DNA of 64,000 bases from Pseudomonas sp. URMO17WK12:I11 (GCF_007677725.1 NZ_VEDF01000003.1:434001-498000); one strand, 5' to 3'. Shown: positions 46,932 through 56,900, counted from the first letter of the stretch. Program-made: numbers and translations. The notes: generated from the sequence alone by a model not told the origin.

Positions 46932-48239
46932 TCAGCGCAGTTTTTCCAGCATCTGGTAGTACCACATTCCCGCGGCCAGCAACGGATTGCCCAGCCAATC
47001 CCCCATCGGTACCTGCACATGCTTGCATTGGGCGAAGGTATCGAATTTCTCCAGCGTCCCCGTCAGCGCTTCGGCCATGATTTCGCCCATGATGTGGCTG
47101 GTGGCGATGCCATGCCCGGAGTAGCCCTGGCAATACCAGACATTGTCCGAGAGCTTGCCCAATTGCGGGATGCGGTTGACCACGATGCCCATGGCGCAGC
47201 TCCATTGAAAGTCGATTGGCACTCCCTTGAGCGCCGGGAAGGTGCGTTCGATGCATGGACGCAGCTCGGCTTCGATGTCGCGTGAATCCTTGCCTGAATA
47301 ATTGGCGCCGCCGCCGAACAGCAGGCGTTTGTCAGCCGTTAGCCGATAATAGTCGAGCACGAAGCGGCAGTCGTACACCGCCAGGTCCTGCGGGTTGATC
47401 TGCGCAGCCAGTTCGCCCAGTGGGGCGGTGGTGACGATACCGCCCATGGCCGGGAATATCTTGCCCTTGAGTTGTTTCTGCTCAAGCTTGTGGTACACAT
47501 CGCCCGCCAGCATGACCTGACGCGCCTCGACCCGACCGTGGGCGGTGATCACCGCAGGGCGTGGGCCATGGACGATGTCCAGCACCTCGGAGTTCTCGAA
47601 CAGGAGTGCTCCCAGGGCGTGGGCTGCGCGTGCTTCACCCAGGCACAAGTTCAGCGGGTGCAGGTGCAGGTTGCGCAGGTTCTTCAAGGCGCCCAGGTAC
47701 AGCGGGCTCTGCAGGTGCTCGGCAACCCCGTTGCGGTCGAGCAATTGCACCTGCTCGCCCATGCCGCGGCGTTCGGCCTCCGCCTGGAATCCGCGTAGCT
47801 CGTTCATGTGCGAGGGTTTCATCGCCGCGTGCAAATGGCCGTGCTTGAGGTCGCAGGCAATGCCATAGCGTTGCACGCGCTGCTCGATGATCTGGTGACC
47901 GCGCCAGCGCAACTGCCAGATGAAGTCGTCCACCTCACTGCCCAGGCGGCTGCGCATTTGCCCGCGCATGGCCTCGTCGCCGGACAGGCTGCCGGTCACC
48001 TGGCCGCCATTGCGGCCGCTGGCGCCCCAGCCGATGCGGTGGGTTTCGATGAGCGCGACCTTCAGGCCCCGCTCGGCCAGCTCCACCGCCGTGGCGATAC
48101 CGGTGAAGCCGCCACCGATGATGGCCACGTCAGCCTGTACGGTGCCGCGCAGTTGCGGATAGCTGCTGTGGTCGTTCACGGTGGCGCTGTAGTAGGACGA
48201 TACGCGCTGGGCCGTGGGGTTTTTCGCTGCTGCGTTCAT
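46932..48239 (-). CDS. FAD-dependent oxidoreductase, PuuB-like
   Basis: A 435-residue DAO-family flavoprotein. The FAD dinucleotide fold is VAIIGGGFTGIATAVELAE near residues 38-57, and the C-terminal WYCQGYSGHGIATSHIMGE block is typical. PuuB-type enzymes oxidise gamma-glutamylputrescine. Starting at 48239 (AGGAA upstream) gives a normal N-terminus; the longer frame would overlap the glutamine synthetase-like gene. That gene lies just upstream, which supports a gamma-glutamylated amine pathway. Confidence 0.85.
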   Translation of the reverse strand: MNAAAKNPTAQRVSSYYSATVNDHSSYPQLRGTVQADVAIIGGGFTGIATAVELAERGLKVALIETHRIGWGASGRNGGQVTGSLSGDEAMRGQMRSRLGSEVDDFIWQLRWRGHQIIEQRVQRYGIACDLKHGHLHAAMKPSHMNELRGFQAEAERRGMGEQVQLLDRNGVAEHLQSPLYLGALKNLRNLHLHPLNLCLGEARAAHALGALLFENSEVLDIVHGPRPAVITAHGRVEARQVMLAGDVYHKLEQKQLKGKIFPAMGGIVTTAPLGELAAQINPQDLAVYDCRFVLDYYRLTADKRLLFGGGANYSGKDSRDIEAELRPCIERTFPALKGVPIDFQWSCAMGIVVNRIPQLGKLSDNVWYCQGYSGHGIATSHIMGEIMAEALTGTLEKFDTFAQCKHVQVPMGDWLGNPLLAAGMWYYQMLEKLR

Positions 48240-48268
48240 GGGTGTTCCTTGTTCTGAAAAGAGACGGC

Positions 48269-49633
48269 TCAGGCCTGGTGCAGGTACCAACGCCAGTCCT
48301 GTTCGCTGACTTCGGCCATGAACTGGCGGTACTCGGCGCGTTTGACCTTGAGGTAGACGCCCAGAAACGCCTCGCCCAGGGTTTCGCGCGCCCATTCGGA
48401 ACGCTCGAGGGCCTCGAGCGCGGTCAGCCAGTCGGTCGGCAGGTGCTCGCAGGCTTGGGCGTAGCCATTGCCCTGTACCGCAGGGCCTGGATCGAGTTGC
48501 CCGCGAATGCCGCTGTGGCTGGCAGCGAGAATGGCGGCAGCGGCCAGGTAAGGGTTGGCATCGGCGCCGCAGATCCGATGTTCGACATGGCGGCTGCTGG
48601 CCGGTCCACCGGGTACGCGCAGGCTGACGGTGCGGTTGTCGACACCCCAGGTCGGCGCCAGCGGTGCATAACTGTTGGCCTGGAAGCGGCGGAAGGAGTT
48701 GGCGTTGGGGCAGAACAGCAACAGCGACTCGCGCAGGTGACGCAACATACCGGCCACTGCCTGGCGCAGCAGTGCGGTACCGGCTGGGTCGTCGCTGGCG
48801 AACAGGTTGTGGCCGGCGCTATCGGCCAGGCTCAAATGCATGTGCATGCCGGTGCCGGCCAGCTGCGCGAACGGCTTGGCCATGAAGCAGGCCTGCATGC
48901 CATGGGCATGGGCCACGCCTTTGACCAGGCGTTTGTAGCGCACCGCCTGGTCCATGGCGGCCAGCGCAGGGCCGTGCTCCAAGGTGATTTCCACCTGGCC
49001 GGGCGCGTATTCGGAGATCGCCGTGCGCGCTGGAATGCCCTGGGCCTTGCACGCGGCATACACGTCAGCGAGAAACGGCTCGATCTGCTCCAATTCGCGC
49101 AGGCCGTAGACCTGGGTGCTGCGCGGTCGTCCGCCGTCGTTGTCCAGTGCCGGTTGCGGGCGGCCTTGGGCGTCACGCTGCTGGTCGAGCAGGAAGAACT
49201 CCAGCTCGCAGGCCATCACCGGGTGGTAACCGTCGGCCTCGAGCGCCGCGATGGTGCGCAGCAACACATGGCGCGGATCGGCGACACTGGCCGGCATGCC
49301 TTCACTGGGGTGCATGCTGACCTGCACGGCAGCGGTCGGCACACGCCGCCATGGCAGGCGCACCAGGCTGCCGTGAAGCGGGTAGGCGCGGCAGTCGATA
49401 TCGCCGACATCCCAGACCAGTCCTGAGTTTTCCACGTCATCGCCATTGAGGGTCAGGCCGAGGATGGTGCTGGGCAGCGGTCGTCCGCTCTCATACACCG
49501 CGAGCAGCTCATCGCGGTGCAGCAGCTTGCCACGTGGCACGCCATTGGCGTCGAGGATGAACAGCTCGAACAGTTCGATATCCGGGTGGTGTTCGAGAAA
49601 ACGGCGGGCGTGTTCCATGGGTGCAAAATGCAT
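48269..49633 (-). CDS. glutamine synthetase-family gamma-glutamylamine ligase, PuuA-like
   Basis: A 454-residue member of the glutamine synthetase family. It has the N-terminal beta-grasp region (FELFILDANGVPRGK), the CELEFFLLDQ metal block, MHMHLSLAD and the NSFRRFQANSYAPLAPTWG segment followed by RHVEHRICGADANPYLA. The lack of an adenylylation tyrosine loop like GlnA and the FAD oxidase next door suggest ligation of glutamate to an amine such as putrescine. The alternative start M6 is possible. Confidence 0.85.
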   Translation of the reverse strand: MHFAPMEHARRFLEHHPDIELFELFILDANGVPRGKLLHRDELLAVYESGRPLPSTILGLTLNGDDVENSGLVWDVGDIDCRAYPLHGSLVRLPWRRVPTAAVQVSMHPSEGMPASVADPRHVLLRTIAALEADGYHPVMACELEFFLLDQQRDAQGRPQPALDNDGGRPRSTQVYGLRELEQIEPFLADVYAACKAQGIPARTAISEYAPGQVEITLEHGPALAAMDQAVRYKRLVKGVAHAHGMQACFMAKPFAQLAGTGMHMHLSLADSAGHNLFASDDPAGTALLRQAVAGMLRHLRESLLLFCPNANSFRRFQANSYAPLAPTWGVDNRTVSLRVPGGPASSRHVEHRICGADANPYLAAAAILAASHSGIRGQLDPGPAVQGNGYAQACEHLPTDWLTALEALERSEWARETLGEAFLGVYLKVKRAEYRQFMAEVSEQDWRWYLHQA

Positions 49634-50089
49634 GATCTATTCGCTCACAAACGCTCGGAACCTGCGCGTGCGCGCGGTTCACTCGAGACAGGCGGCCAGA
49701 TGGCGGCCGGAGAATGTCACAGGGGCGGGAGCGAGGCATCCGGCGGGCGTGCATGGCGGCAATGCCACAGGGCCCAGAAGGCGATGATGCGATTGACCAA
49801 CGGATTTTCACCGGCACGCGACCGAGCCTTCGCCGGCGAAGGGCGTGACACCGGTGGAACGAGGGTCGGGGCGCAAGTCATGCCGTCGATACTCACATGC
49901 GGCGTAATGTTGATTAAAGCAGTGAATGGCAACCTTCACGTTGCGCCTGGCTAAACATTCAGCCTGACATGTCGCCGCTCGCCGCGCCCGCCAGCAGCTC
50001 CAGCAGAAACCCGGCAAATCTGCGACAATCGCGCATCATTCGAATGCCGATCAGGACATAGCAGGCTCACCTGCACCCTCAAAAGCCCC
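49634..50089. other. 456-base intergenic region with a 16-base palindrome
   Basis: This gap separates the divergent PuuA-like and hrpA genes. The only distinct structure is a perfect 16-base palindrome, CCTTCGCCGGCGAAGG, at 49827-49842. The remainder carries no recognisable gene, although it probably holds both promoters. Confidence 0.6.
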
Positions 50090-53000
50090 ATGACCGACCA
50101 AGCCATCGACAAATTGCTGCAAAACCTCGACCACGCCATGATCGCCGAGCGCCACCGTTTGCGCCGGCAATTGCACGAGCTGCGCAAGCGCCCCGACGAG
50201 GCGAAGCTGGCGCAGTGGGTGCAAAAGGTCGAGGCTTCCTTCGCCCAGGTCAGCGCACGACAGAACAGCGTGCCGCCGATCCGCTACGACGACAGCCTGC
50301 CGATCGCGGCCAAGCGTGACGAGATCAAAAAGGCGCTGGCCGAGCACCAGGTGCTGGTCATCGCCGGCGAGACCGGTTCCGGCAAGACCACGCAGTTGCC
50401 CAAGATCTGCCTGGAAATGGGCCGTGGCAGCCATGGCCTGATCGCCCACACCCAGCCCCGGCGGATCGCCGCGCGCAGCGTGGCCGCGCGGGTTGCCGAA
50501 GAACTCGGCACGCCATTGGGGGCGTTGGTCGGTTACCAGGTACGCTTTGAAGACCAAAGCGATGCCAACACCTTGGTCAAGCTGATGACCGACGGTATTC
50601 TGCTCGCCGAAACCCAGCATGATCGCTTTCTCGAGCGTTACGACACGATCATCGTCGACGAAGCCCACGAGCGCAGCCTGAACATCGATTTTTTGCTCGG
50701 TTACCTGAAGACGCTGCTGCACCGTCGCCCCGAGCTCAAGCTGATCATCACCTCGGCGACCATCGACCTCGAGCGCTTCTCCAAGCACTTCGACAATGCG
50801 CCGATCATCGAGGTGTCCGGGCGGACCTTCCCGGTGGAAACCTGGTACCGCCCGCTGACCAGCGAGCAGGACGAGGAGGGCAACCAGGTCGAGGACGATC
50901 TCACCATCGACCAGGCCATCCTTGCCACGCTCGACGAAATTGCCCAGCACGAACGCAGCGTTGGCAAAGGGCCGGGCGATGTGCTGGTGTTCCTGCCGGG
51001 CGAACGGGAAATTCGCGATGCCGCCGAAATCCTGCGCAAGGCGCAGCTGCGCCATACCGAAATCCTGCCGTTGTATGCACGCCTGTCGCCGGCCGAACAG
51101 CAGCGGATTTTCCAGCCTCATCCGGGGCGTCGCGTGGTGCTCGCGACCAACGTTGCGGAAACCTCGCTGACCGTACCGGGCATCCGTTACGTGATCGACA
51201 GCGGCACGGCGCGCATCAGCCGCTACAGCTACCGCGCCAAGGTCCAGCGTCTGCCGATCGAGGCGGTGTCCCAGGCCAGTGCCAACCAGCGCAAAGGCCG
51301 CTGCGGGCGGGTCGAGCCTGGCATCTGCGTGCGCCTGTACAGTGAAGAGGACTTCAATAGCCGACCAGCCTTCACCGACCCCGAAATCCTGCGGACCAAC
51401 CTGGCGGCAGTGATCCTGCAGATGCTGCACCTGCGCCTGGGGGCGATCGATGCGTTCCCGTTCATCGAGCCACCAGATGGCAAGGCCATCAGCGACGGCT
51501 TCAACCTGCTGCAGGAACTGTCGGCGGTCAATCGGGAAAACCAGCTGACGCCCATTGGTCGCCAGCTCGCGCGCCTGCCGATCGACCCACGCCTGGGGCG
51601 CATGCTGCTCGAGGGGGCACGCCTGGGCAGCCTGCAGGAAGTGCTGATCGTCACCAGTGCGCTGTCGGTGCAGGATCCACGCGAACGACCGCCCGAGCGT
51701 CAGCAGGCCGCTGACCAGGCGCACGCACAGTGGAAGGACGTGGACTCCGACTTCGCTGCCTTGGTCAACCTGTGGCGCGGTTTCGAGGAGCAGCGCCAAG
51801 CGTTGACCGCCAACCCATTGCGCAACTGGTGCCGCAAGCAGTTCCTCAATTACCTGCGCCTGCGCGAGTGGCGCGATGCCCATCGCCAACTGGCGTTGAT
51901 CTGCCGCGACCTGCAGTTGGCGGTGAACAAGGACGCCTGCGACTACCAGAAAATGCACAAGGCCATCCTCAGTGGCCTGCTCAGCCAGATCGGCCACAAG
52001 ACCGAGGACGGCGATTATCAAGGTGCCCGCCAGCGCCGCTTCTGGGTCCATCCCTCGTCAGGCTTGGGCCGCAAGCGCCCGCAGTGGGTCATGGCCGCCG
52101 AACTGGTCGAGACCACCAAGCTCTACGCGCGCATGGTGGCCAAGATCGAACCGGACTGGATCGAGCCGCTGGCCGGGCATCTGGTCAAGAAGAACCACTT
52201 CGAGCCGCACTGGGAGAAAAAACGCGGGCAAGTGGTGGCGTACGAGCAGATCACCTTGTACGGCTTGATCCTGGTCGGTCGCCGGCCGGTGCATTTCGGG
52301 CCGATCGATCCGGTCACCTCGCGTGAGCTGTTCATTCGCGAAGGCCTGGTCGGCGGTGAAATACAATCGCGCGCCAAGTGCCTGGCAGCCAACAAGCGCC
52401 TGCTCGAAGAGCTCGACGAGCTCGAAGCCAAGGCCCGGCGTCGCGACATCCTGGCCGATGAAGAGACGCTCTACGCCTTCTACGAAGCGCGCCTGCCTGC
52501 TGAAATCCACCAGACCGCGACCTTCGATAGCTGGTACCGCATGGGCAGCCAGAAGGACGCCAACCTGCTGATCATGCGCGAAGAGGACGTGCTGGCCCGT
52601 GAAGCCAGCGAGGTCACCGCCGCGCAGTACCCCGACAGCCTGCAGGTCGGCGACCTGCGGCTGCCGCTGACCTATCACTTCGAGCCGGGGCATGCCCGCG
52701 ACGGCGTCACCGTGCGCGTGCCGGCGCCGCTGTTGCCCAGCCTGCCGGGCGAACGCCTGGAATGGCTGGTGCCGGGTTTGCTCGAGGCCAAGTGCATCGC
52801 CCTGGTGCGTAACCTGCCCAAGGCCTTGCGCAAGAACTTCGTGCCGGTGCCGGACTTCGTCAAGGCTTCGTTGTCGCGCCTGAGCTTCGGCCAGGGCGCA
52901 TTGCCTCAGGCGCTGGGCCAGCAATTGCTGCGCATGACCGGCGCGCGCGTGCCCGATGAAGCCTGGGCCGAGGCAGTGGCCCTGTTGGAGGGCCACCTGC

Positions 53001-53995
53001 GCATGAACATCGAGGTGGTCGACGGTCAGGGCAAGTTCCTCGGCGAAGGGCGCGATCTTGACGCACTCACCGCCCGCTTTGCCGCAGCCAGCCAGGCCGC
53101 CCTGGCGGTGCCGCGCGACCAACACAGCGAACAGCCGGTGCAAGCCAAGGCGTTCAGCGAGGTCAAGCAGACCGCTCAGCAGAAGATCGCCGGGCTGTCG
53201 ATGACCGTCTACCCAGCATTGGTGGAAGAGGGTGGCACCGTGCGTGAGGGGCGTTTCTCGACCCCGGCCGAAGCGCAGTTCCAGCACCGTCGGGCGTTGC
53301 AGCGCCTGCTGCTGCAACAGTTGGCCGAGCCTGCCAAGTTCCTGCGCAGCAAACTCCCTGGGCTGACCGAAATGGGCTTGTTGTATCGAGAGCTGGGCCG
53401 CGTCGAGGCGTTGGTCGAAGACATTCTGCTGGCCAGCCTTGACAGTTGCATCCTCGATGGCGAAGCCGCCTTGCCGCGCGACGGTGCGGCGCTGGCCGCG
53501 CTGGCCGAACGCAAGCGCGGCAGCTGGGCCGAGCATGCCGAGCGCCTGGCGCGCCAGACGCTGGAGGTGCTCAAGCTCTGGCATGGTTTGCAAAAACGCT
53601 TCAAGGGCAAGATCGACCTGAGCCAGGCGGTGGCGCTCAATGATATCAAGCAGCAGCTGGCCAACCTGGTGTACCCGGGCTTTGTTCGGGAAACGCCGGC
53701 GTCGTGGTTCAAGGAGCTGCCGCGCTACCTCAAGGCCGTGGAGTTGCGCCTCGAGAAGCTCGGCGCCCAGGTGCAGAAAGACCGGGTCTGGAGCGCTGAG
53801 CTGAGCACGCTGTGGGCGCAGTACAAGGCGCGCGCCGACAAGCATGCCCAGGAGGGCAAGCGCGATGAGCAACTGACCCTCTACCGCTGGTTGCTGGAAG
53901 AATACCGGGTGTCGTTGTTCGCCCAGCAGCTGGGTACCAAGCTGCCGATTTCCGACAAGCGATTGAGCAAACAGTGGAGCCAGGTGGAAGGTTAA
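50090..53995 (+). CDS. hrpA: ATP-dependent RNA helicase HrpA
   Basis: A 1301-residue DEAH-box helicase. Walker A is GETGSGKT (93-100) and the DEAH box is at 190-193. Motif III SAT lies in ITSATID, motifs V and VI follow (VVLATNVAETSLTVPGIRY and the QRKGRCGRV block), then the HA2/OB region and the long DUF3418 C-terminal part specific to HrpA. It acts on mRNA and stalled ribosomes in enteric bacteria. Length is normal. It is a single gene followed by three hairpins. Confidence 0.95.
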   Translation: MTDQAIDKLLQNLDHAMIAERHRLRRQLHELRKRPDEAKLAQWVQKVEASFAQVSARQNSVPPIRYDDSLPIAAKRDEIKKALAEHQVLVIAGETGSGKTTQLPKICLEMGRGSHGLIAHTQPRRIAARSVAARVAEELGTPLGALVGYQVRFEDQSDANTLVKLMTDGILLAETQHDRFLERYDTIIVDEAHERSLNIDFLLGYLKTLLHRRPELKLIITSATIDLERFSKHFDNAPIIEVSGRTFPVETWYRPLTSEQDEEGNQVEDDLTIDQAILATLDEIAQHERSVGKGPGDVLVFLPGEREIRDAAEILRKAQLRHTEILPLYARLSPAEQQRIFQPHPGRRVVLATNVAETSLTVPGIRYVIDSGTARISRYSYRAKVQRLPIEAVSQASANQRKGRCGRVEPGICVRLYSEEDFNSRPAFTDPEILRTNLAAVILQMLHLRLGAIDAFPFIEPPDGKAISDGFNLLQELSAVNRENQLTPIGRQLARLPIDPRLGRMLLEGARLGSLQEVLIVTSALSVQDPRERPPERQQAADQAHAQWKDVDSDFAALVNLWRGFEEQRQALTANPLRNWCRKQFLNYLRLREWRDAHRQLALICRDLQLAVNKDACDYQKMHKAILSGLLSQIGHKTEDGDYQGARQRRFWVHPSSGLGRKRPQWVMAAELVETTKLYARMVAKIEPDWIEPLAGHLVKKNHFEPHWEKKRGQVVAYEQITLYGLILVGRRPVHFGPIDPVTSRELFIREGLVGGEIQSRAKCLAANKRLLEELDELEAKARRRDILADEETLYAFYEARLPAEIHQTATFDSWYRMGSQKDANLLIMREEDVLAREASEVTAAQYPDSLQVGDLRLPLTYHFEPGHARDGVTVRVPAPLLPSLPGERLEWLVPGLLEAKCIALVRNLPKALRKNFVPVPDFVKASLSRLSFGQGALPQALGQQLLRMTGARVPDEAWAEAVALLEGHLRMNIEVVDGQGKFLGEGRDLDALTARFAAASQAALAVPRDQHSEQPVQAKAFSEVKQTAQQKIAGLSMTVYPALVEEGGTVREGRFSTPAEAQFQHRRALQRLLLQQLAEPAKFLRSKLPGLTEMGLLYRELGRVEALVEDILLASLDSCILDGEAALPRDGAALAALAERKRGSWAEHAERLARQTLEVLKLWHGLQKRFKGKIDLSQAVALNDIKQQLANLVYPGFVRETPASWFKELPRYLKAVELRLEKLGAQVQKDRVWSAELSTLWAQYKARADKHAQEGKRDEQLTLYRWLLEEYRVSLFAQQLGTKLPISDKRLSKQWSQVEG

Positions 53996-54028
53996 ACTTC
54001 CCCAGTTGTGGCACTATTGGGGCAATTT

Positions 54029-54086
54029 GGGCCGCATCGCGGCCCATGTGGGCAGGGGCAGCCCACACGCGAGGGATGCCCTCGCG
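54029..54086. repeat. three consecutive hairpins after hrpA
   Basis: Three perfect stems follow one another: GGGCCGC/GCGGCCC (54029-54045), TGTGGGC/GCCCACA (54047-54067) and CGCGAGGG/CCCTCGCG (54068-54086). They fill half of the hrpA to fabH-like gap. There is no T run, so REP-type or mRNA-protecting structure is more likely than a simple terminator. Confidence 0.65.
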
Positions 54087-54170
54087 GTCAATCTGGTACT
54101 AAAGTGCCATTAGCCTGACCTATTCCCAGCCAGCGCCCTGTGGCGGTGGCCTTTGAACAGAGGATCGATC

Positions 54171-55292
54171 GTGCACAACGTCGTGATCAGCGGCACCGGC
54201 CTGTATACCCCGGCCCAGAGCATTACCAACGAAGAATTGGTGGCCTCCTTCAATGCGTGGTCCGAGCAGTACAACCACGACAACGCCGCCGCCATCGAGC
54301 GCGGCGAACTCGAAGCGGCGCCGCTGTCGGATGCCGCCTTCATCGAAAAGGCCTCGGGAATCAAGAGCCGCTTCGTCATGGACAAGGCCGGCATCCTCGA
54401 CCCGCAGCGCATGAAGCCACGTTTGCCAGAGCGCTCCAACGACGAACCTTCGATTCTCTGTGAAATGGCCGTGGCGGCCGCTCGCCAGGCGCTGGAGCGT
54501 GCCGGTCGCAGCGCGGCCGATGTGGACGGGGTGATCGTCGCCTGTTCCAACCTGCAGCGGCCATACCCGGCCATTGCCATCGAGGTCCAGCAGGCGCTGG
54601 GTATCCAAGGGTTTGCCTTCGACATGAACGTGGCCTGTTCTTCAGCCACCTTCGGCATCCAGACGGCGGCCAACAGCGTCCAGCTCGGGCAGGCGCGGGC
54701 AGTGTTGATGGTCAACCCGGAGGTGTGTACCGGGCACTTGAACTTCCGTGATCGCGATAGCCATTTCATCTTCGGCGACGCCGCTACCGCGGTGTTGCTC
54801 GAACGGGCCGACAAGGCCAGCTCCGCGCATCAGTTCGAAATTGTCAGCAGCAAACTGTGGACCGAGTTCTCCAACAACATCCGCAACAACTTCGGCTTCC
54901 TCAACCGCGCTGCGGAGGAGGCGATGAGCGCCGCCGACAAGCTGTTCATCCAGGAAGGCCGCAAGGTGTTCCGCGAGGTGTGCCCGAAAGTGGCCGAACT
55001 GGTCGGCCAGCACCTGCAAGAAAACGGCCTGCAACCGTCTGACGTCCAACGCTTCTGGCTGCACCAGGCCAACCTCAGCATGAACCACCTGATCGTCAAG
55101 AAGCTGTTGGGGCGTGAGGTCAGCGAACAGGAAGCTCCGGTCATCCTCGACCGCTATGCCAATACCAGCTCGGCAGGTTCGGTGATTGCCTTCCACTTGT
55201 ATCAGGACGATCTGCCCAAAGGCGCCCTGGGCGTGTTGAGCTCGTTCGGTGCCGGCTATTCGATCGGCAGCGTGATCCTGCGCAAGCGCTGA
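54171..55292 (+). CDS. FabH-like 3-oxoacyl-ACP synthase III
   Basis: A 373-residue thiolase-fold condensing enzyme. The triad is C156 (MNVACSSAT), H298 (WLHQANLSMN) and N331 (YANTSSAGS). It is about 55 residues longer than E. coli FabH, with an insertion near residues 25-60. The GTG at 54171 is chosen because AGAGGA precedes it. In P. aeruginosa a FabH-like enzyme (PA3286), in the same gene neighbourhood as fadD1, fadD2 and hrpA, uses octanoyl-CoA to prime fatty-acid synthesis; this gene may be its orthologue, which is an inference. Confidence 0.88.
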   Translation: MHNVVISGTGLYTPAQSITNEELVASFNAWSEQYNHDNAAAIERGELEAAPLSDAAFIEKASGIKSRFVMDKAGILDPQRMKPRLPERSNDEPSILCEMAVAAARQALERAGRSAADVDGVIVACSNLQRPYPAIAIEVQQALGIQGFAFDMNVACSSATFGIQTAANSVQLGQARAVLMVNPEVCTGHLNFRDRDSHFIFGDAATAVLLERADKASSAHQFEIVSSKLWTEFSNNIRNNFGFLNRAAEEAMSAADKLFIQEGRKVFREVCPKVAELVGQHLQENGLQPSDVQRFWLHQANLSMNHLIVKKLLGREVSEQEAPVILDRYANTSSAGSVIAFHLYQDDLPKGALGVLSSFGAGYSIGSVILRKR

Positions 55293-55332
55293 TCGCCAGG
55301 GCGGCCTGGCGCCTCGTTGCTGAGTGGTAAAA

Positions 55333-55372
55333 AAAACGGGAACTGCCGGATGGGGTCGGCAGTTCCCGTTTT
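55333..55372. terminator. bidirectional terminator between fabH-like gene and porin
   Basis: AAAACGGGAACTGCCG and its exact inverse form a 16-base stem with an eight-base loop, with an A run on the left and T run on the right. It can end both convergent transcripts. Confidence 0.9.
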
Positions 55373-55395
55373 GCGTGAAGCAGGGTGCAGATCGC

Positions 55396-56640
55396 TTAGA
55401 ATTTGGCTTCCAGATCCACTTGCAGGGTGTCTACGTCGGCATTGCTGTTGGGCAGGTTGGAGTAGTCGGTCTTGGCCATCATGTAGGCTGCACCCAGGGC
55501 GAAGTTCTTGTCGATCTCGTAGCCGACCTTGAACTTGTGCCCGCGCGAGCCGGTGAAGCCGTTGCCGAAGTCCGAGTCGGTGAACAGGCTGACCACGCCG
55601 TTGCGTTGCACGTCGCGGTAGTTGTAGTCCAGGCTCCAGGCGCCGATCTTGCTCTTCAGGCCAGCCAGCCAGGCCTTGTCCTTGCCGTCGGTGCTCTCGG
55701 TGTTCTTGACGAACTGGCCATAGGCCGACAGCGGGATGGCGAAGCCGGTGAAATCGACCTGACCGAAGCCTTCGACCAGGTTGAACTCGTCGGTGGTGTT
55801 GCCCAGCGAGCGCAGCGCTGCCGAGGCCTTGTCATTGTCGTAGCCGTAGAGGCTGCCGCCGACGGTGACCTTGACGGTATCGGCAGCGTTGAACCTGGTG
55901 CCCAATTGCGCCGCGTACAGCTGCGCATCGTGCTTGAACTGCACGCCGTCGCCGTCGACGTTGTCCTTGAGGTTGTAGTGGCCGATGCTGCCGAATACCT
56001 CGGCGGGGCCTGCGTTGGTCTTGTAGGTGAGGGCAACGCCTTCAGGGTTGATGTCGCTGTCCCAGATGATGTCGCCCATGCTCACCCAAGGCTGCATCAT
56101 CTTGCCGCCGATGATGTGCAGGTTCGGCACCGCTGTCGGGTGCCAGTCCAGGTAGGCCAGGTCAACCCACAGCGATTTCTTCTCGAAGTAGTTGTCCAGG
56201 CTCTGGTTGGTCGAGCGCGCATCGGCGCTGCTGCCGGTGGCCACGCGCACGCCGGCATCGACCTGCGGGTTGATCTCGCTGTAGAAGCCAACGCGGGCCC
56301 GCACCCGCTCACGGTCCTGGTTGCCGCTGCGGGAAATCGGGTTGTCGACGTTGACGTCTTCGTAACGCAGGCGCACATCGCCTTTGATCTGGGTCTTGGC
56401 GGCCCAGGCGACTTTCTGTTCGAACGAACTCATGCGCTCGGACTGGGCTTTCTGATCGGCCTTTTCCTTGGTCTCTTTTGCCAGATCGCCCTGCAGTTCG
56501 TTGTACTGCGCCTGGTTGATCGAGCCATTGGCGCGGAGCATTTCGAGCAGCTTGGCGTCGACAGCAGCACTGGCCGGAGTACTCAGAGCCAACATCATGC
56601 CGGTGAGGCTCACTCCGGTAAGTGTGGAAACAAGACGCAT
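55396..56640 (-). CDS. putative outer-membrane porin with N-terminal coiled coil
   Basis: A 414-residue outer-membrane beta-barrel protein. The signal peptide ends near ASA-AV (residue 25). A charged helical segment follows at about 30-75 (ELQGDLAKETKEKADQKAQSER), probably a coiled coil that may trimerise or contact peptidoglycan, then alternating amphipathic strands to a C-terminal Phe (LEAKF), as required for barrel insertion. It fits the putative-porin family rather than OprD. Substrate unknown. Confidence 0.85.
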   Translation of the reverse strand: MRLVSTLTGVSLTGMMLALSTPASAAVDAKLLEMLRANGSINQAQYNELQGDLAKETKEKADQKAQSERMSSFEQKVAWAAKTQIKGDVRLRYEDVNVDNPISRSGNQDRERVRARVGFYSEINPQVDAGVRVATGSSADARSTNQSLDNYFEKKSLWVDLAYLDWHPTAVPNLHIIGGKMMQPWVSMGDIIWDSDINPEGVALTYKTNAGPAEVFGSIGHYNLKDNVDGDGVQFKHDAQLYAAQLGTRFNAADTVKVTVGGSLYGYDNDKASAALRSLGNTTDEFNLVEGFGQVDFTGFAIPLSAYGQFVKNTESTDGKDKAWLAGLKSKIGAWSLDYNYRDVQRNGVVSLFTDSDFGNGFTGSRGHKFKVGYEIDKNFALGAAYMMAKTDYSNLPNSNADVDTLQVDLEAKF

Positions 56641-56900
56641 AAGGTTCTCCCTACTTGAAAGATTCGGGGAGGCTCGGCGCCTACCCCCATGTTGGCATGT
56701 CTTCGGAAAGGGCCTGGCTAGACAGGTTCTGAGCTTCCGGAAAACAGGCGCAAGTATTGCGGGGGCGAATGACAGATTAATGTCTAATTAGTGGCACTGC
56801 TGTGAAGTCGTCACCCTGCGCCGGTATGCCGGTGCAATGTCATTTGAGTGACGGGGCCGTGTTCGCCGATACTGGCAGCCTTGCTCAGTGGGATGAAAAC

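Noticed and set aside
50051..53872. Two long minus-strand frames (666 and 604 residues) across hrpA
   Set aside because: Both are shadows of the helicase, whose motifs run unbroken through the whole span.
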